From CAZGSN01 sp964371655 (GTDB lineage Bacteria; Desulfobacterota; Binatia; HRBIN30), in assembly GCA_964371655.1 (NCBI GenBank), contig CAYJOD010000108.1:1-19056 (forward strand): a DNA stretch of 19,056 bases, in the 5' to 3' direction. Numbering within the stretch: position 1 is the stretch's first letter; the number at the start of each line of letters is the position of its first letter. Positions 6,707-14,202 of this stretch are shown in pieces. The position numbers were made by a program, and so were the translations under genes. The notes beneath the pieces were generated by a model. It searched no databases, had not been told where the DNA came from, and saw only the letters and a program-made list of their open reading frames with translations.

Positions 6707-9700
6707 TTAATTGCAGCCACTGACGAAGCGGTTGACTGTTTCCACCACCTCACCCAATGACAAGCTGCCGTCAAGGTTGACGTCGGCCACCGGGCAGCTG
6801 CGGCTTGGCGCGCTTACGTTACACAGGGGCGCGCCGAGGAAAAGATTGATCACCTTAGTGAGCTCTCCGATGCTCACCTCGCCGCTGCCATCGCAATCGC
6901 CCGAGCAACTCGTGACCTGAACTTCACCATCGCTGCCAATCGCCGGGATCATGTTGCCTACGGAATCGGAGGCGGCCGGGAAATTGGTGAGCGCGTAGCG
7001 ATCACTGCCGGCAAGGGCGTCGATGTGAACTTCGCAGAGGAAGAGGTCGCCGTCGGTCATCGCTACGTTGGTGAGACCGTACACCGCAATGCGCGATACA
7101 CTGCTACCCATCGGAGTGTAAGCCACTTGCTTGTCGAAGGCGGTCTCCGCGCCGATGCGGGGATGAATGAAGCATTGATCAAAGGTGAACGCCGAGGAGT
7201 CGAACTCGACATCGTTCGCCGTCGACACGACCTCGAAGCCGTGGGCAAAAAGGATTCCGCGAACGCACGCGATGCCACCAGGACGTCCGACACCAACCGA
7301 AAGATGAAGGGCGACTTGGCTGGTATCGGGGGTAAGCGTCGCGGATGGTGACGCAGTCGGCACGCGCGTAGGCGTCCTTGTTCGTGTGGCCGTGGGGGTA
7401 TTGCTTGGAGTCCGAGTAGGTGTCTGCGTTCGCGTTGTGGTCCGAGTCGGCGTCAGCGTGGGCACGCCCACAATTGTGTTTAGCGTCACTGTCTTCGGAC
7501 CTACGACCACCTGGAAATCAAGCCCAGGCATGAGAGGAAATAGCGTGGACGTAAAGTTGCCGCTGATCGTCCCGTTGGCAGCGCTCAGGATGATGAAGCT
7601 ATTGCCGAGAATCGGCATGAATCCATTGAGCAGCTCGACGTTCAACGCTCCGTCGAGTACGACGTTGGCGTTCGAGCCGCTCGCCTGGACCTGGTCGAAC
7701 CCGGTTCCCGGATTGAGCCCAGCGAGCTCGATCCGCAATGAGCTCGTGGCATCCAGGGTATAGTTTTTGGTGATCGTGAGGGTTCCGGGGGAGGAGCCGG
7801 GGCTGGTCTCGCCTTTTGACGAGACGTTGCCGTTGATGGTCCCATTTCCCGAGAGCATCCCACCGTCTATGCCGAGCATGGTATTGGTGGTGATCGAACC
7901 GCCGCTCAAGACCGTGTTGCCTGTCGTCTGCGTATACCCTCGCGTGAAATTGAGAGTCCCGCTCTCGGCGGATACGGTTCCCATGTTCTTGAAGCTTATG
8001 TCGATGCCCGTGCTGCCGGTCGTGCCGGTCTTGCGGACGATGCCGGAGTTCGTGAACTGTGCCGCGCTTACATCGGCTAGATACAGCGCGTTGTCGGCTT
8101 GAAACTCGAAAGTCCCGGTGTTCGCTAAGACGGCATTGCTGCGGAAATACATATCCTGCCCGGGGGTGCGTAGTGAAACTCCGGTCCCGGCATTGGTGAT
8201 TGTCCGACCGTCCAGTGTGATGTCCGCTCCTGAACCAAAACTAAGGAGCCCGTTGACCGTCAGGGCTCCCCCACCGGTAATCGTCCCGCCTGTGCAGCTG
8301 AGCGTTCCGTTCACCGTCAACGGTCCCAGACCACCCAATGTGCCGCTGGAGAGTTGTAGGGTACTGCCGGCGGCGACGATTGCTCCGGCATTGCTGGTGT
8401 TGACCGCGGCTCCGTTAATCCTGGTGATGCCGCTACCCACTACGGTCACGCCATCCAAGGTATGCGTACCGGCGGGGAATTGCAGCGTCGTGCTGCCGGC
8501 AATGCTGCCGCCGAAGGTGCTCGTGTAGCGAAACTCGAGTGTTCCGCTGTCTGGTTCCACTGTGCCGCTATTCTCGAAATCGACCTGGATCTGGTTGGTC
8601 CCGGTGCCGACGCTCTTGCGGACCGTCCCCGAATTGACAAAGTGGGGATTGCTCGCGTCGCGTTTGATGTAGTTGTCAGCTTGGATGTCGAAGGTACCAT
8701 TGTTGGTCAACACCGCGTTGTTGTACAGCAATATGTCATAACAACAGCTGCCAAGCCAGGTCGCCGTCCCGGCGATGGTCATGGATCTGCCATTCAACGT
8801 GGTGTCACCGCTCCCGCCAATCAACAGGCTGCCGTTGATCGTCAACGAGCCCGTCCCCGTGATGGTGCCGTAGGGCCAGCTCATGGTGCCATTGACGGTC
8901 AATGGCCCCGACCCGCCCAACGAGCCGCTCGCGAGCTGAAGAGTGCTTCCCGGGGTAACGATCGCACCGGCCCCGGTGGTGTTTACCGTCGCCCCGTTGA
9001 TGCGGGTTGTTCCCACGCCCGTGATGGTTACGCCGTCAAGCGTATGGGTACCGACCGGAAATTGCAGGGTCGTGCTCCCGGTAATGCTGCCGGCGAAAGT
9101 GCTCGTGTAACGGAGCTCCAGTGTACCGCTGCTGACATCGACAGTGCCGGTGTTGACGAAATTGACCTGCACCTGGTTTGTCCCCGTGCCGGCGCTCTTG
9201 CGCATCGTCCCTGAGTTGCTGATGCGCGGATTGGTCGCGTCTCGCGTGATGTAGTTGTCGCCCTGGATGTCGAACGTGCCGAAGTTGTCGAGTATCGCAT
9301 TGCTGTTCAGGATGATGTTGTAGCAACAGCTGCCCACCCAGGTGACCGCTCCGTTTGCCGAGTTGGTGAACGTCCTCCCACTGAGCGTCGTGTCGCCGCT
9401 CCCCCCGACGGTCGCCGTACCGTTGATCGTCAGCGCTCCCCCTCCCGTGATTGTTCCCCATGGCCACGATAGCGAGCCGTTCACGGTCAAGGACCCGGCG
9501 CCCGAGAGCGTGCCGCCAAACAGGCGAAGCACGCCATTCGCGTTTACAACGCTAGTCGAACTTGGCGAGAGAGTTCCCCCAGCAACGATACTGAGGGTTT
9601 GGATCGTTCCGCCAGACGCGGCGCCGAGCGTGACGCTGGCGACGGAGGCCACGGCGTTGAGAGTTACGGTGTAGGATCCGGCGCCGGTTATGACGACGTC

Positions 9701-9898
9701 ATCGCCGACACCAGGCACCGTTCCGCTGCTCCATTTGGTTGCGTCGGTCCAGTTCCCGCTTACCGGATCTCTCCAGTTGACCGCAGCCGCGCCCGGCTGC
9801 GCCGAAACCATCAAGGCCAGGACAGCAATTCCGCTAGCAACCGAGCCTCGTAGTGCCAAGATCACCGTGTAGGAAGACGATATCGCCGTTCGTTTCAT
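6707..9898 (-). CDS. Large secreted repeat protein (beta-helix-like adhesin with cohesin-like and dockerin-like C-terminus)
   Basis: This 1063-residue protein has a long signal peptide (about 1-39, ending GAAA before VNWRDP). Gly/Thr/Ser/Asn-rich beta-strand repeats run to about residue 811; three units of about 194-196 residues begin at 136, 332 and 526 (the last degenerate), each with TVNGxxSxxxGTITGxGxLT and NxGTFxxQxDN segments. GSCCY occurs in the first two. Residues 812-860 are a Thr/Pro-rich linker. Residues about 861-995 are cohesin-like (VRGILFAHGFEVV, ...VEFDSSAFTF). Residues 998-1063 hold a dockerin-like pair of Ca-binding loops (DCDGSGEVSIGE and DVNLDGSLSLGE). It is probably exported and attached to the cell surface or matrix. 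The ATG at 9898 is chosen because GAGGGG sits 7-8 bases upstream and the signal peptide starts there; the frame stays open to 10372 across a repeat, which is unlikely to be coding. Confidence 0.85.
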   Translation of the reverse strand: MKRTAISSSYTVILALRGSVASGIAVLALMVSAQPGAAAVNWRDPVSGNWTDATKWSSGTVPGVGDDVVITGAGSYTVTLNAVASVASVTLGAASGGTIQTLSIVAGGTLSPSSTSVVNANGVLRLFGGTLSGAGSLTVNGSLSWPWGTITGGGALTINGTATVGGSGDTTLSGRTFTNSANGAVTWVGSCCYNIILNSNAILDNFGTFDIQGDNYITRDATNPRISNSGTMRKSAGTGTNQVQVNFVNTGTVDVSSGTLELRYTSTFAGSITGSTTLQFPVGTHTLDGVTITGVGTTRINGATVNTTGAGAIVTPGSTLQLASGSLGGSGPLTVNGTMSWPYGTITGTGSLTINGSLLIGGSGDTTLNGRSMTIAGTATWLGSCCYDILLYNNAVLTNNGTFDIQADNYIKRDASNPHFVNSGTVRKSVGTGTNQIQVDFENSGTVEPDSGTLEFRYTSTFGGSIAGSTTLQFPAGTHTLDGVTVVGSGITRINGAAVNTSNAGAIVAAGSTLQLSSGTLGGLGPLTVNGTLSCTGGTITGGGALTVNGLLSFGSGADITLDGRTITNAGTGVSLRTPGQDMYFRSNAVLANTGTFEFQADNALYLADVSAAQFTNSGIVRKTGTTGSTGIDISFKNMGTVSAESGTLNFTRGYTQTTGNTVLSGGSITTNTMLGIDGGMLSGNGTINGNVSSKGETSPGSSPGTLTITKNYTLDATSSLRIELAGLNPGTGFDQVQASGSNANVVLDGALNVELLNGFMPILGNSFIILSAANGTISGNFTSTLFPLMPGLDFQVVVGPKTVTLNTIVGVPTLTPTRTTTRTQTPTRTPSNTPTATRTRTPTRVPTASPSATLTPDTSQVALHLSVGVGRPGGIACVRGILFAHGFEVVSTANDVEFDSSAFTFDQCFIHPRIGAETAFDKQVAYTPMGSSVSRIAVYGLTNVAMTDGDLFLCEVHIDALAGSDRYALTNFPAASDSVGNMIPAIGSDGEVQVTSCSGDCDGSGEVSIGELTKVINLFLGAPLCNVSAPSRSCPVADVNLDGSLSLGEVVETVNRFVSGCN
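8324..9493 (-). repeat. Tandem DNA repeat inside the adhesin gene (588 + 582 bases)
   Basis: Two consecutive units, 8906-9493 and 8324-8905, encode closely similar 196- and 194-residue segments; the 2-residue difference is at TNSANGAVTW versus TIAGTATW. The GSCCY codons are 582 bases apart. A third, more diverged unit continues to roughly 7900 without the double cysteine. The close similarity of the first two suggests recent duplication or gene conversion. Confidence 0.85.
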
Positions 9899-10081
9899 AA
9901 CGCGCCCCCTCAGGATCATACATTGCACGGCCGTTGTGGTGGATTGTTCGTTCACGTCACGACTATCACACTCAGCGGGCTGGCGTCCACGCTCGCACCG
10001 ACATAACCGCTTCTGAGCATTTTGGGGGGAGACCGAAGACTGACGATGGCACGCTGAATTGGACATCCGTGCGGGGCCGAT

Positions 10082-10249
10082 AGGGACGTAGAGGTTGTGA
10101 ATAGATTGCGGCGACGCATCCTCCGCACCTCGGTGCGCACAGCGCACCCTACAAATCCCTCGTCTTTTCAGGATCTCTGTAGGGTGCGCCGCGCGCACCA
10201 AAGTCGGGCGGACGGGGTAATTGGATTTATTCACAACCTCTACGTCCCT
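10082..10249. repeat. BIME-like element, copy B, with 22-bp outer inverted repeats
   Basis: The outer arms 10082-10103 (AGGGACGTAGAGGTTGTGAA onward) and 10228-10249 are perfectly complementary over 22 bases. Inside, REP arms GGTGCGCACAGCGCACC-CTAC (CTAC 10149-10152) and GTAG-GGTGCGCCGCGCGCACC (GTAG 10179-10182) face each other, 30 bases apart as in copy A. The interior and right flank align with copy A (for example TTCAGGATCTC, GTCGGGCGGACGG and ATTCACAA). At 168 bases with inverted ends it has the form of a small non-autonomous mobile element. Confidence 0.87.
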
Positions 10250-10258
10250 GCGGTGACT

Positions 10259-10328
10259 GCGAGGCGCAACGACTACAAGAGAACGCAGCGATGAATCGAT
10301 CGAAGTACTAGCGTGCGAATGGACCAAG
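10259..10328 (+). repeat. Tail of direct repeat, copy B
   Basis: GCGAGGCGCAACGACTACAA onward and CGTGCGAATGGACCAAG (10312-10328) match the copy A tail at 6590-6641 in the same order. Together with the BIMEs they place related direct repeats on both sides of the adhesin gene. Confidence 0.7.
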
Positions 10329-10434
10329 CAGTCGCTAGGTCTCGCATCCGACTGAGGTGAAGGAAGGCCCACAGCTGGTGAATTTCGAGGCCGAGAACGC
10401 CACCGACTGAAACATCGCGCAGGAGGATAGCTGC

Positions 10435-12123
10435 ATGACCGACTCGAGCTACGTACACGGCGCTTCGCCGTTGCCGCTGATCGGCGACACCCTCGGCCGC
10501 TATTTCGATGCGGCCTGCGCGCGACACTCCACCAACCCCGCGCTCGTCGTGCGCCATCAGAACGTGCGTTTGAGCTACAGCGAGCTGCGCCAGCACGTCG
10601 ACCGTCTCGCCTGCGGCTTGCTGCGCCTGGGCCTCAGGCCCGGCGAACGCATCGGCATCTGGTCGCCGAATAATCTAGAGTGGGTGCTCACCCAGTTCGC
10701 CACCGCCAAGGCCGGCTTGGTGATGGTGAACATCAATCCGGCCTACCGCCGCGCCGAGCTGGAGTACGCGCTCAACAAGGTGGGTTGCCGCGCCCTTATC
10801 CTCGCCCCCAGCTTCAAGACCAGCGACTATCTGGAGATGCTGCGCGACCTGGCGCCCGAGCTGAGCCAGTGCGCACCCGGCAAGCTGCACGCCGCGCGCC
10901 TGCCGGCGCTGGAGCTCGTCATCCGCCTGGGCGCCGAACCCAGCCCGGGCATGTTCAACTTCGACGAGCTCGCCGCGGCGCCGTCCGCCGCCGAGATCGA
11001 GGCGCTGCAGGACCTGGGCGAGCAGCTGCAGTTCGACGATGCGATCAACATCCAGTTCACCTCCGGAACCACCGGTGCACCCAAGGGCGCCACGCTGACG
11101 CACCACAATATCCTCAACAACGGCTTCTTCGTCGGCGAGGCCATGCGCCTGACCCCGGCCGATCGGCTATGCATTCCGGTGCCGCTGTATCATTGTTTCG
11201 GCATGGTGATGGGCAACCTGGCCTGTCTGACCCATGGGTCGACCATGGTGTTTCCGGCCGAAGGCTTCGATCCTTTGTCCACCCTGCAGGCGGTGGCGGA
11301 GGAGCGCTGCACCGCGCTGCACGGCGTGCCGACCATGTTCATTGCCGCGCTCGATCATCCCGAGTTCGCGACATTCGATCTGTCGAGCCTGCGCACCGGC
11401 ATCATGGCCGGCTCGCCCTGTCCCATCGAAGTGATGAAGCGCGTCGTCAGCCAGATGCATGCGCATGAGATCACCATCGCCTACGGAATGACGGAAACCT
11501 CGCCGGTGAGTTTCCAGAGCTCCACCGACGACCGGCTGGACCGGCGCGTGTCCACCGTCGGCCGCGTCCAACCCCACGTCGAGGTCAAGATCGTGGATAC
11601 CGACGGCCGCATCGTGCCGCGCGGGGCCACCGGCGAGCTGTGCACCCGCGGCTATTCGGTGATGCGGGGCTACTGGGACGACGACGAAATAACCCGCCAG
11701 TCCATCGACGCCGGCGGCTGGATGCATACCGGGGATCTGGCCACCCTAGACGCCGAGGGCTACGGCAACATCGTCGGTCGCCTCAAGGACATGGTGATCC
11801 GCGGCGGCGAGAACGTCTACCCGCGCGAGGTCGAGGAGTTTCTCTACCGCCATCCCAAAGTGCAAGACGTGCAGGTGGTGGGCGTGCCCGACCCGAAATT
11901 CGGCGAGGAACTGTGTGCCGTGGTGATCCCGCGCCCGGGAGCGACACTCAGCGCCGACGAGCTGCGCGAGTTCTGCCGAGGCCAGATCGCTCACTACAAG
12001 ATCCCTCATTACATCCGCTTCGTGGACGCCTTCCCCATGACCATCACCGGCAAGATCCAGAAATACCTGATCCGCGAGCAGATGAAGGAGGCGTTGGAGC
12101 TCAGCGAGGTCGAGACGGCCTGA
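10435..12123 (+). CDS. AMP-forming acyl-CoA synthetase (fatty-acid/medium-chain type, ACSF2/YngI-like)
   Basis: This 562-residue enzyme is expected to activate a carboxylic acid with ATP and CoA via an acyl-AMP intermediate in the cytoplasm. Visible motifs: P-loop TSGTTGAPKG at 209-218, YGMTETSP at 350-357, the GWMHTGD loop at 428-434 with Asp434 for the ribose, hinge GRLKDMVIRGGENVYPREVE at 448-467, and catalytic Lys540 in ITGKIQK. The segment RRVSTVGRVQPHVEVKIVD is typical of the ACSF2/YngI branch, which favours medium-chain or fatty acids, but substrate cannot be fixed from sequence. AGGAGG lies 8 bases before the ATG. It stands alone on the plus strand: BIME copy B is upstream and a single REP hairpin downstream. 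Function as an acyl-CoA synthetase is very likely; chain-length preference is inferred. Confidence 0.95.
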   Translation: MTDSSYVHGASPLPLIGDTLGRYFDAACARHSTNPALVVRHQNVRLSYSELRQHVDRLACGLLRLGLRPGERIGIWSPNNLEWVLTQFATAKAGLVMVNINPAYRRAELEYALNKVGCRALILAPSFKTSDYLEMLRDLAPELSQCAPGKLHAARLPALELVIRLGAEPSPGMFNFDELAAAPSAAEIEALQDLGEQLQFDDAINIQFTSGTTGAPKGATLTHHNILNNGFFVGEAMRLTPADRLCIPVPLYHCFGMVMGNLACLTHGSTMVFPAEGFDPLSTLQAVAEERCTALHGVPTMFIAALDHPEFATFDLSSLRTGIMAGSPCPIEVMKRVVSQMHAHEITIAYGMTETSPVSFQSSTDDRLDRRVSTVGRVQPHVEVKIVDTDGRIVPRGATGELCTRGYSVMRGYWDDDEITRQSIDAGGWMHTGDLATLDAEGYGNIVGRLKDMVIRGGENVYPREVEEFLYRHPKVQDVQVVGVPDPKFGEELCAVVIPRPGATLSADELREFCRGQIAHYKIPHYIRFVDAFPMTITGKIQKYLIREQMKEALELSEVETA

Positions 12124-12272
12124 GCGGGTTTGCACGTAAATTCGGGCATGGGACGATCTGCGCCTCTATCGATTCGAGAGGGAGAGAACGGTCCAGCCCG
12201 CCTCCGAGGCTGGGACAGAATCGACGCGCCGCGTGTGCCGCCCTTCGGTGCTTCCGCCCCAAAGGGACAACG

Positions 12273-12293
12273 GTAGGGTGCGCCGTGCGCACC
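12273..12293 (+). repeat. Single REP hairpin with 5' GTAG
   Basis: GTAG is followed directly by GGTGCGC-CGT-GCGCACC, a perfect 7-bp stem with a 3-base loop. The unit is nearly identical to the right half of BIME copy B (GTAGGGTGCGCCG...). It lies between the ends of the convergent acyl-CoA synthetase and cytochrome-porin genes. Confidence 0.8.
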
Positions 12294-12334
12294 TATCCGG
12301 CGTTTGCCGCCCGGATCGATTCGTTCCAAGCTTC

Positions 12335-13537
12335 TCAAAAGAAGAGGTGCGTTTCCGCCATCAGCACATCTTGGTTGTGCGTCGGCTGCGATTTCACACC
12401 GTTGCTGATGCGGTACACCAGCCGCGTCTGCAGGAATCGACTCAGGAAGGGTTCGAGGCCGAAGCTGACACGGTTCTCACTGTCGTTGGTGCGCTGGGTG
12501 AGATCGCCACTGCTGTCGCTGTAATCGAAGGCCACCTTTACGTTGAGCCATTCGAACAGCAGCAGGTCCCCTTCGCTGTAGTGGATGAAGGTTCCCCGGT
12601 GTTTGCCCCCGGTGGTGGAATCCTTGTCGGAACGAAAGTCGGCCTCGCCGAGATACGTGAACGGGCCGAGGTTGGTGCCGGCGAACAAACCGAGCAAGGT
12701 AGTCTCCGAGCCCGACGGACCGACGCGCGATCCGGAGCCGCCGATCATCACGTTGCGCACTACGGGCACGTCGGTGAGCATCGTGTAAACGGTGCCGGTT
12801 GTGCGCACGTCGCGGTCGCGTGAAGCACCGTCGGACACGGCTGCAATCACGCTGAACGGTCCGGGTTCATAGCCCACCTCGAACGCGGCTTCCTGCTGGT
12901 TGAAGCTGAAGCCCGTATTGACCGTTGGCTTTCCGGAGTTGCTGGTCAACTCCTGGTGGCCGCCGCGAATGAACGCCGTGTCGTCCTGCAGCTGCAGCCC
13001 GTACGGAAGATACATACGGCCGGCTTTGAGGAACAGGTTGGCCGGCAGGCGCAGCATCCCGAAAGCCTCGCGCGTGTTGGTGGTCGGCTGAAATTCTTGA
13101 TCGAGGTAGAAGGTCAACCTGTCCGGAATCAGTTTCACTTCGAGAAAGCCCACCGCTTCGCTGACATTGAACCCGTCGGCTTCGAGTCGGCCGCGGAAAG
13201 CGGTGTTGTTCTTGACGTGGCCCGAGGCTCCCTTGTCTTGAAACACCGCGGTGTTGTTGGCGCGCAGGTCGGCACCGATGGCGACGTAGGTGTTGAGCTC
13301 GCCGTTGAAGGTGTCCGCCGGCGCGAGGAGCTTATCGAACCAGGTCGGATAATGGAGGATGTCGCGGGCGTGATTGATGACAATCGAGGTGCGCTTCCCG
13401 CCGCCCGTCTGGTTGGTATGACAGCCGCTGCACTTGTACCCATCGCGGACAGCCATGTACGGCTCCGCATAAGCCGTCCCGACTGCTACCCACAGCACCA
13501 GCCCAACCAATACAAATTTCTTCATCCCCATCCCCAT
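12335..13537 (-). CDS. Monoheme c-type cytochrome fused to an outer-membrane barrel (porin-like)
   Basis: From the ATG at 13537 the protein has 400 residues. Residues 1-24 are a signal peptide ending TAYA. The mature protein opens with EPYMAVRDGYKCSGCHTNQT: one CxxCH heme-binding site (Cys36, Cys39, His40), and these are its only cysteines. The rest, from about residue 75, has alternating amphipathic strands (for example FLEVKLIPDRLTFYLDQEF, LFLKAGRMYLPYGL, FEWLNVKVAFDYSD) and ends in HLFF, with the terminal Phe typical of outer-membrane barrels. The plan resembles Cyc2-type fused cytochrome-porins used in extracellular electron transfer, but the CHTNQTGGG signature differs from Cyc2, so electron transfer across the outer membrane is an inference. 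The start is fixed by AGGAGG 7 bases upstream; the longer open frame (to 13687) lacks a signal peptide at its start. No other cytochrome gene is nearby. Confidence 0.85.
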   Translation of the reverse strand: MGMGMKKFVLVGLVLWVAVGTAYAEPYMAVRDGYKCSGCHTNQTGGGKRTSIVINHARDILHYPTWFDKLLAPADTFNGELNTYVAIGADLRANNTAVFQDKGASGHVKNNTAFRGRLEADGFNVSEAVGFLEVKLIPDRLTFYLDQEFQPTTNTREAFGMLRLPANLFLKAGRMYLPYGLQLQDDTAFIRGGHQELTSNSGKPTVNTGFSFNQQEAAFEVGYEPGPFSVIAAVSDGASRDRDVRTTGTVYTMLTDVPVVRNVMIGGSGSRVGPSGSETTLLGLFAGTNLGPFTYLGEADFRSDKDSTTGGKHRGTFIHYSEGDLLLFEWLNVKVAFDYSDSSGDLTQRTNDSENRVSFGLEPFLSRFLQTRLVYRISNGVKSQPTHNQDVLMAETHLFF

Positions 13538-13797
13538 TGGTAGCCCTCCTCCCGGAGACCGCGGGAGTATACGGGTGCGAGGTAGCCGGTCAAGCGAGTC
13601 GGGAGAGAGGTAGCGGGCACCGTCGCGCCACCGGCGCAGGTGACCGTGGATCTCGACCTGAGCCGCGCCCGTCTTTGGGTTGTCCAAGACCGGCCTGGGG
13701 CTCGTGACTAGGAGCTGGGGGCTCGGGAAGAGCTGGAAAGACCCAAGCCCCGAGCCTCAAGCCACCAGCCCCAAGTGAGTTTTGAAGCAGCAACCTC

Positions 13798-13829
13798 GTC
13801 AGGGAGCGGTGATTCGTGGGATCTCCCAC
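13798..13829 (+). repeat. 32-base interspersed repeat, forward copy
   Basis: GTCAGGGAGCGGTGATTCGT and the following GGGATCTCCCAC recur in inverted orientation at 15935-15966 with a single base difference. The pair flanks the aldehyde dehydrogenase gene (14203-15624). Similarity continues more weakly to the left (GCAGCAACC versus GCCGCGACC). Confidence 0.85.
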
Positions 13830-13916
13830 ACTCTATCCAACAGCTTTCCAAAAACCTCGTTGCGCCACGATTCTTCACAAGCGCTGAATCCCTAGGGTCG
13901 GGGTTTGCAGCAACTC

Positions 13917-13944
13917 GTAGGAGCACGGCACCCCGTGCTTCTAC
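13917..13944. repeat. GTAG-bounded REP-like hairpin
   Basis: GTAGGAGCACGG-CACC-CCGTGCTTCTAC forms a 12-bp stem with a single G-T wobble and a 4-base loop. GTAG opens and CTAC closes the hairpin. It belongs by layout to the same group as 16051-16078. Confidence 0.75.
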
Positions 13945-14025
13945 GCAATCAATATGAGACGAACTTCCCATCTGGGCACAGGCGGCGCGAAAGGCTAACC
14001 ATGATCCCTTGGAAACGACACAAAT

Positions 14026-14120
14026 GCCAAGGGACACAGGGGCGAAGGGGTCAGGGGTAAGGGGAAGAGCAATAATCAGCATCTCTTCCCTCTGTTCCTT
14101 TGCCCCTAAGTCCCTTTGGC
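14026..14120. repeat. Long imperfect stem-loop in the aldehyde dehydrogenase leader
   Basis: The arms GCCAAGGGACACAGGGGCGA (from 14026) and GCCCCTAAGTCCCTTTGGC (ending 14120) pair with few mismatches; a second inner stem GGGGAAGAG / CTCTTCCC closes on a loop near AATAATCAGCAT. The whole folds back on itself over about 95 bases and ends 82 bases before the start codon. It could be a miniature mobile repeat or an mRNA leader structure. Confidence 0.65.
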
Positions 14121-14202
14121 CCTCCCAGGTTTGCGAGCGCAGCGAGCTAAGTTCTCCCTCGTCGCCGCAGCCGCGGCGCGAAATGTATTCAGAGGAGTAA
14201 GC

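Larger units (their letters stand above)
9899..10434. other. Gene-free region with BIME copy B and the leaders of two divergent genes
   Basis: These 536 bases separate the adhesin (minus) from the acyl-CoA synthetase (plus). They hold ribosome sites at both edges and the large inverted repeat at 10082-10249 with its tail to 10328. I find no protein supported here and no convincing promoter. The upstream extension of the adhesin frame crosses the repeat and is judged non-coding. Confidence 0.65.
13538..14202. other. Gene-free divergent region full of repeats
   Basis: No gene is supported in these 665 bases between the cytochrome-porin (minus) and the aldehyde dehydrogenase (plus). The region contains a short hairpin (GGCTCGGG/CCCGAGCC, 13720-13727 with 13749-13756), one copy of a 32-base interspersed repeat (13798-13829), a GTAG hairpin (13917-13944) and a long imperfect stem-loop (14026-14120). 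Confidence 0.65.

Noticed and set aside
7900..9493. CRISPR-like periodicity
   Set aside because: The 582-588-base periodicity is coding tandem duplication in the adhesin; no short direct repeats with unique spacers exist anywhere in the window.
9899..10372. N-terminal extension of the adhesin frame by 158 codons
   Set aside because: It runs across BIME copy B and lacks a signal peptide. A clear signal peptide and GAGGGG ribosome site occur at 9898.
10680..11468. Overlapping open frame inside the acyl-CoA synthetase
   Set aside because: An Arg/Ala/Gly-rich frameshift shadow of a gene that is intact in its own frame.
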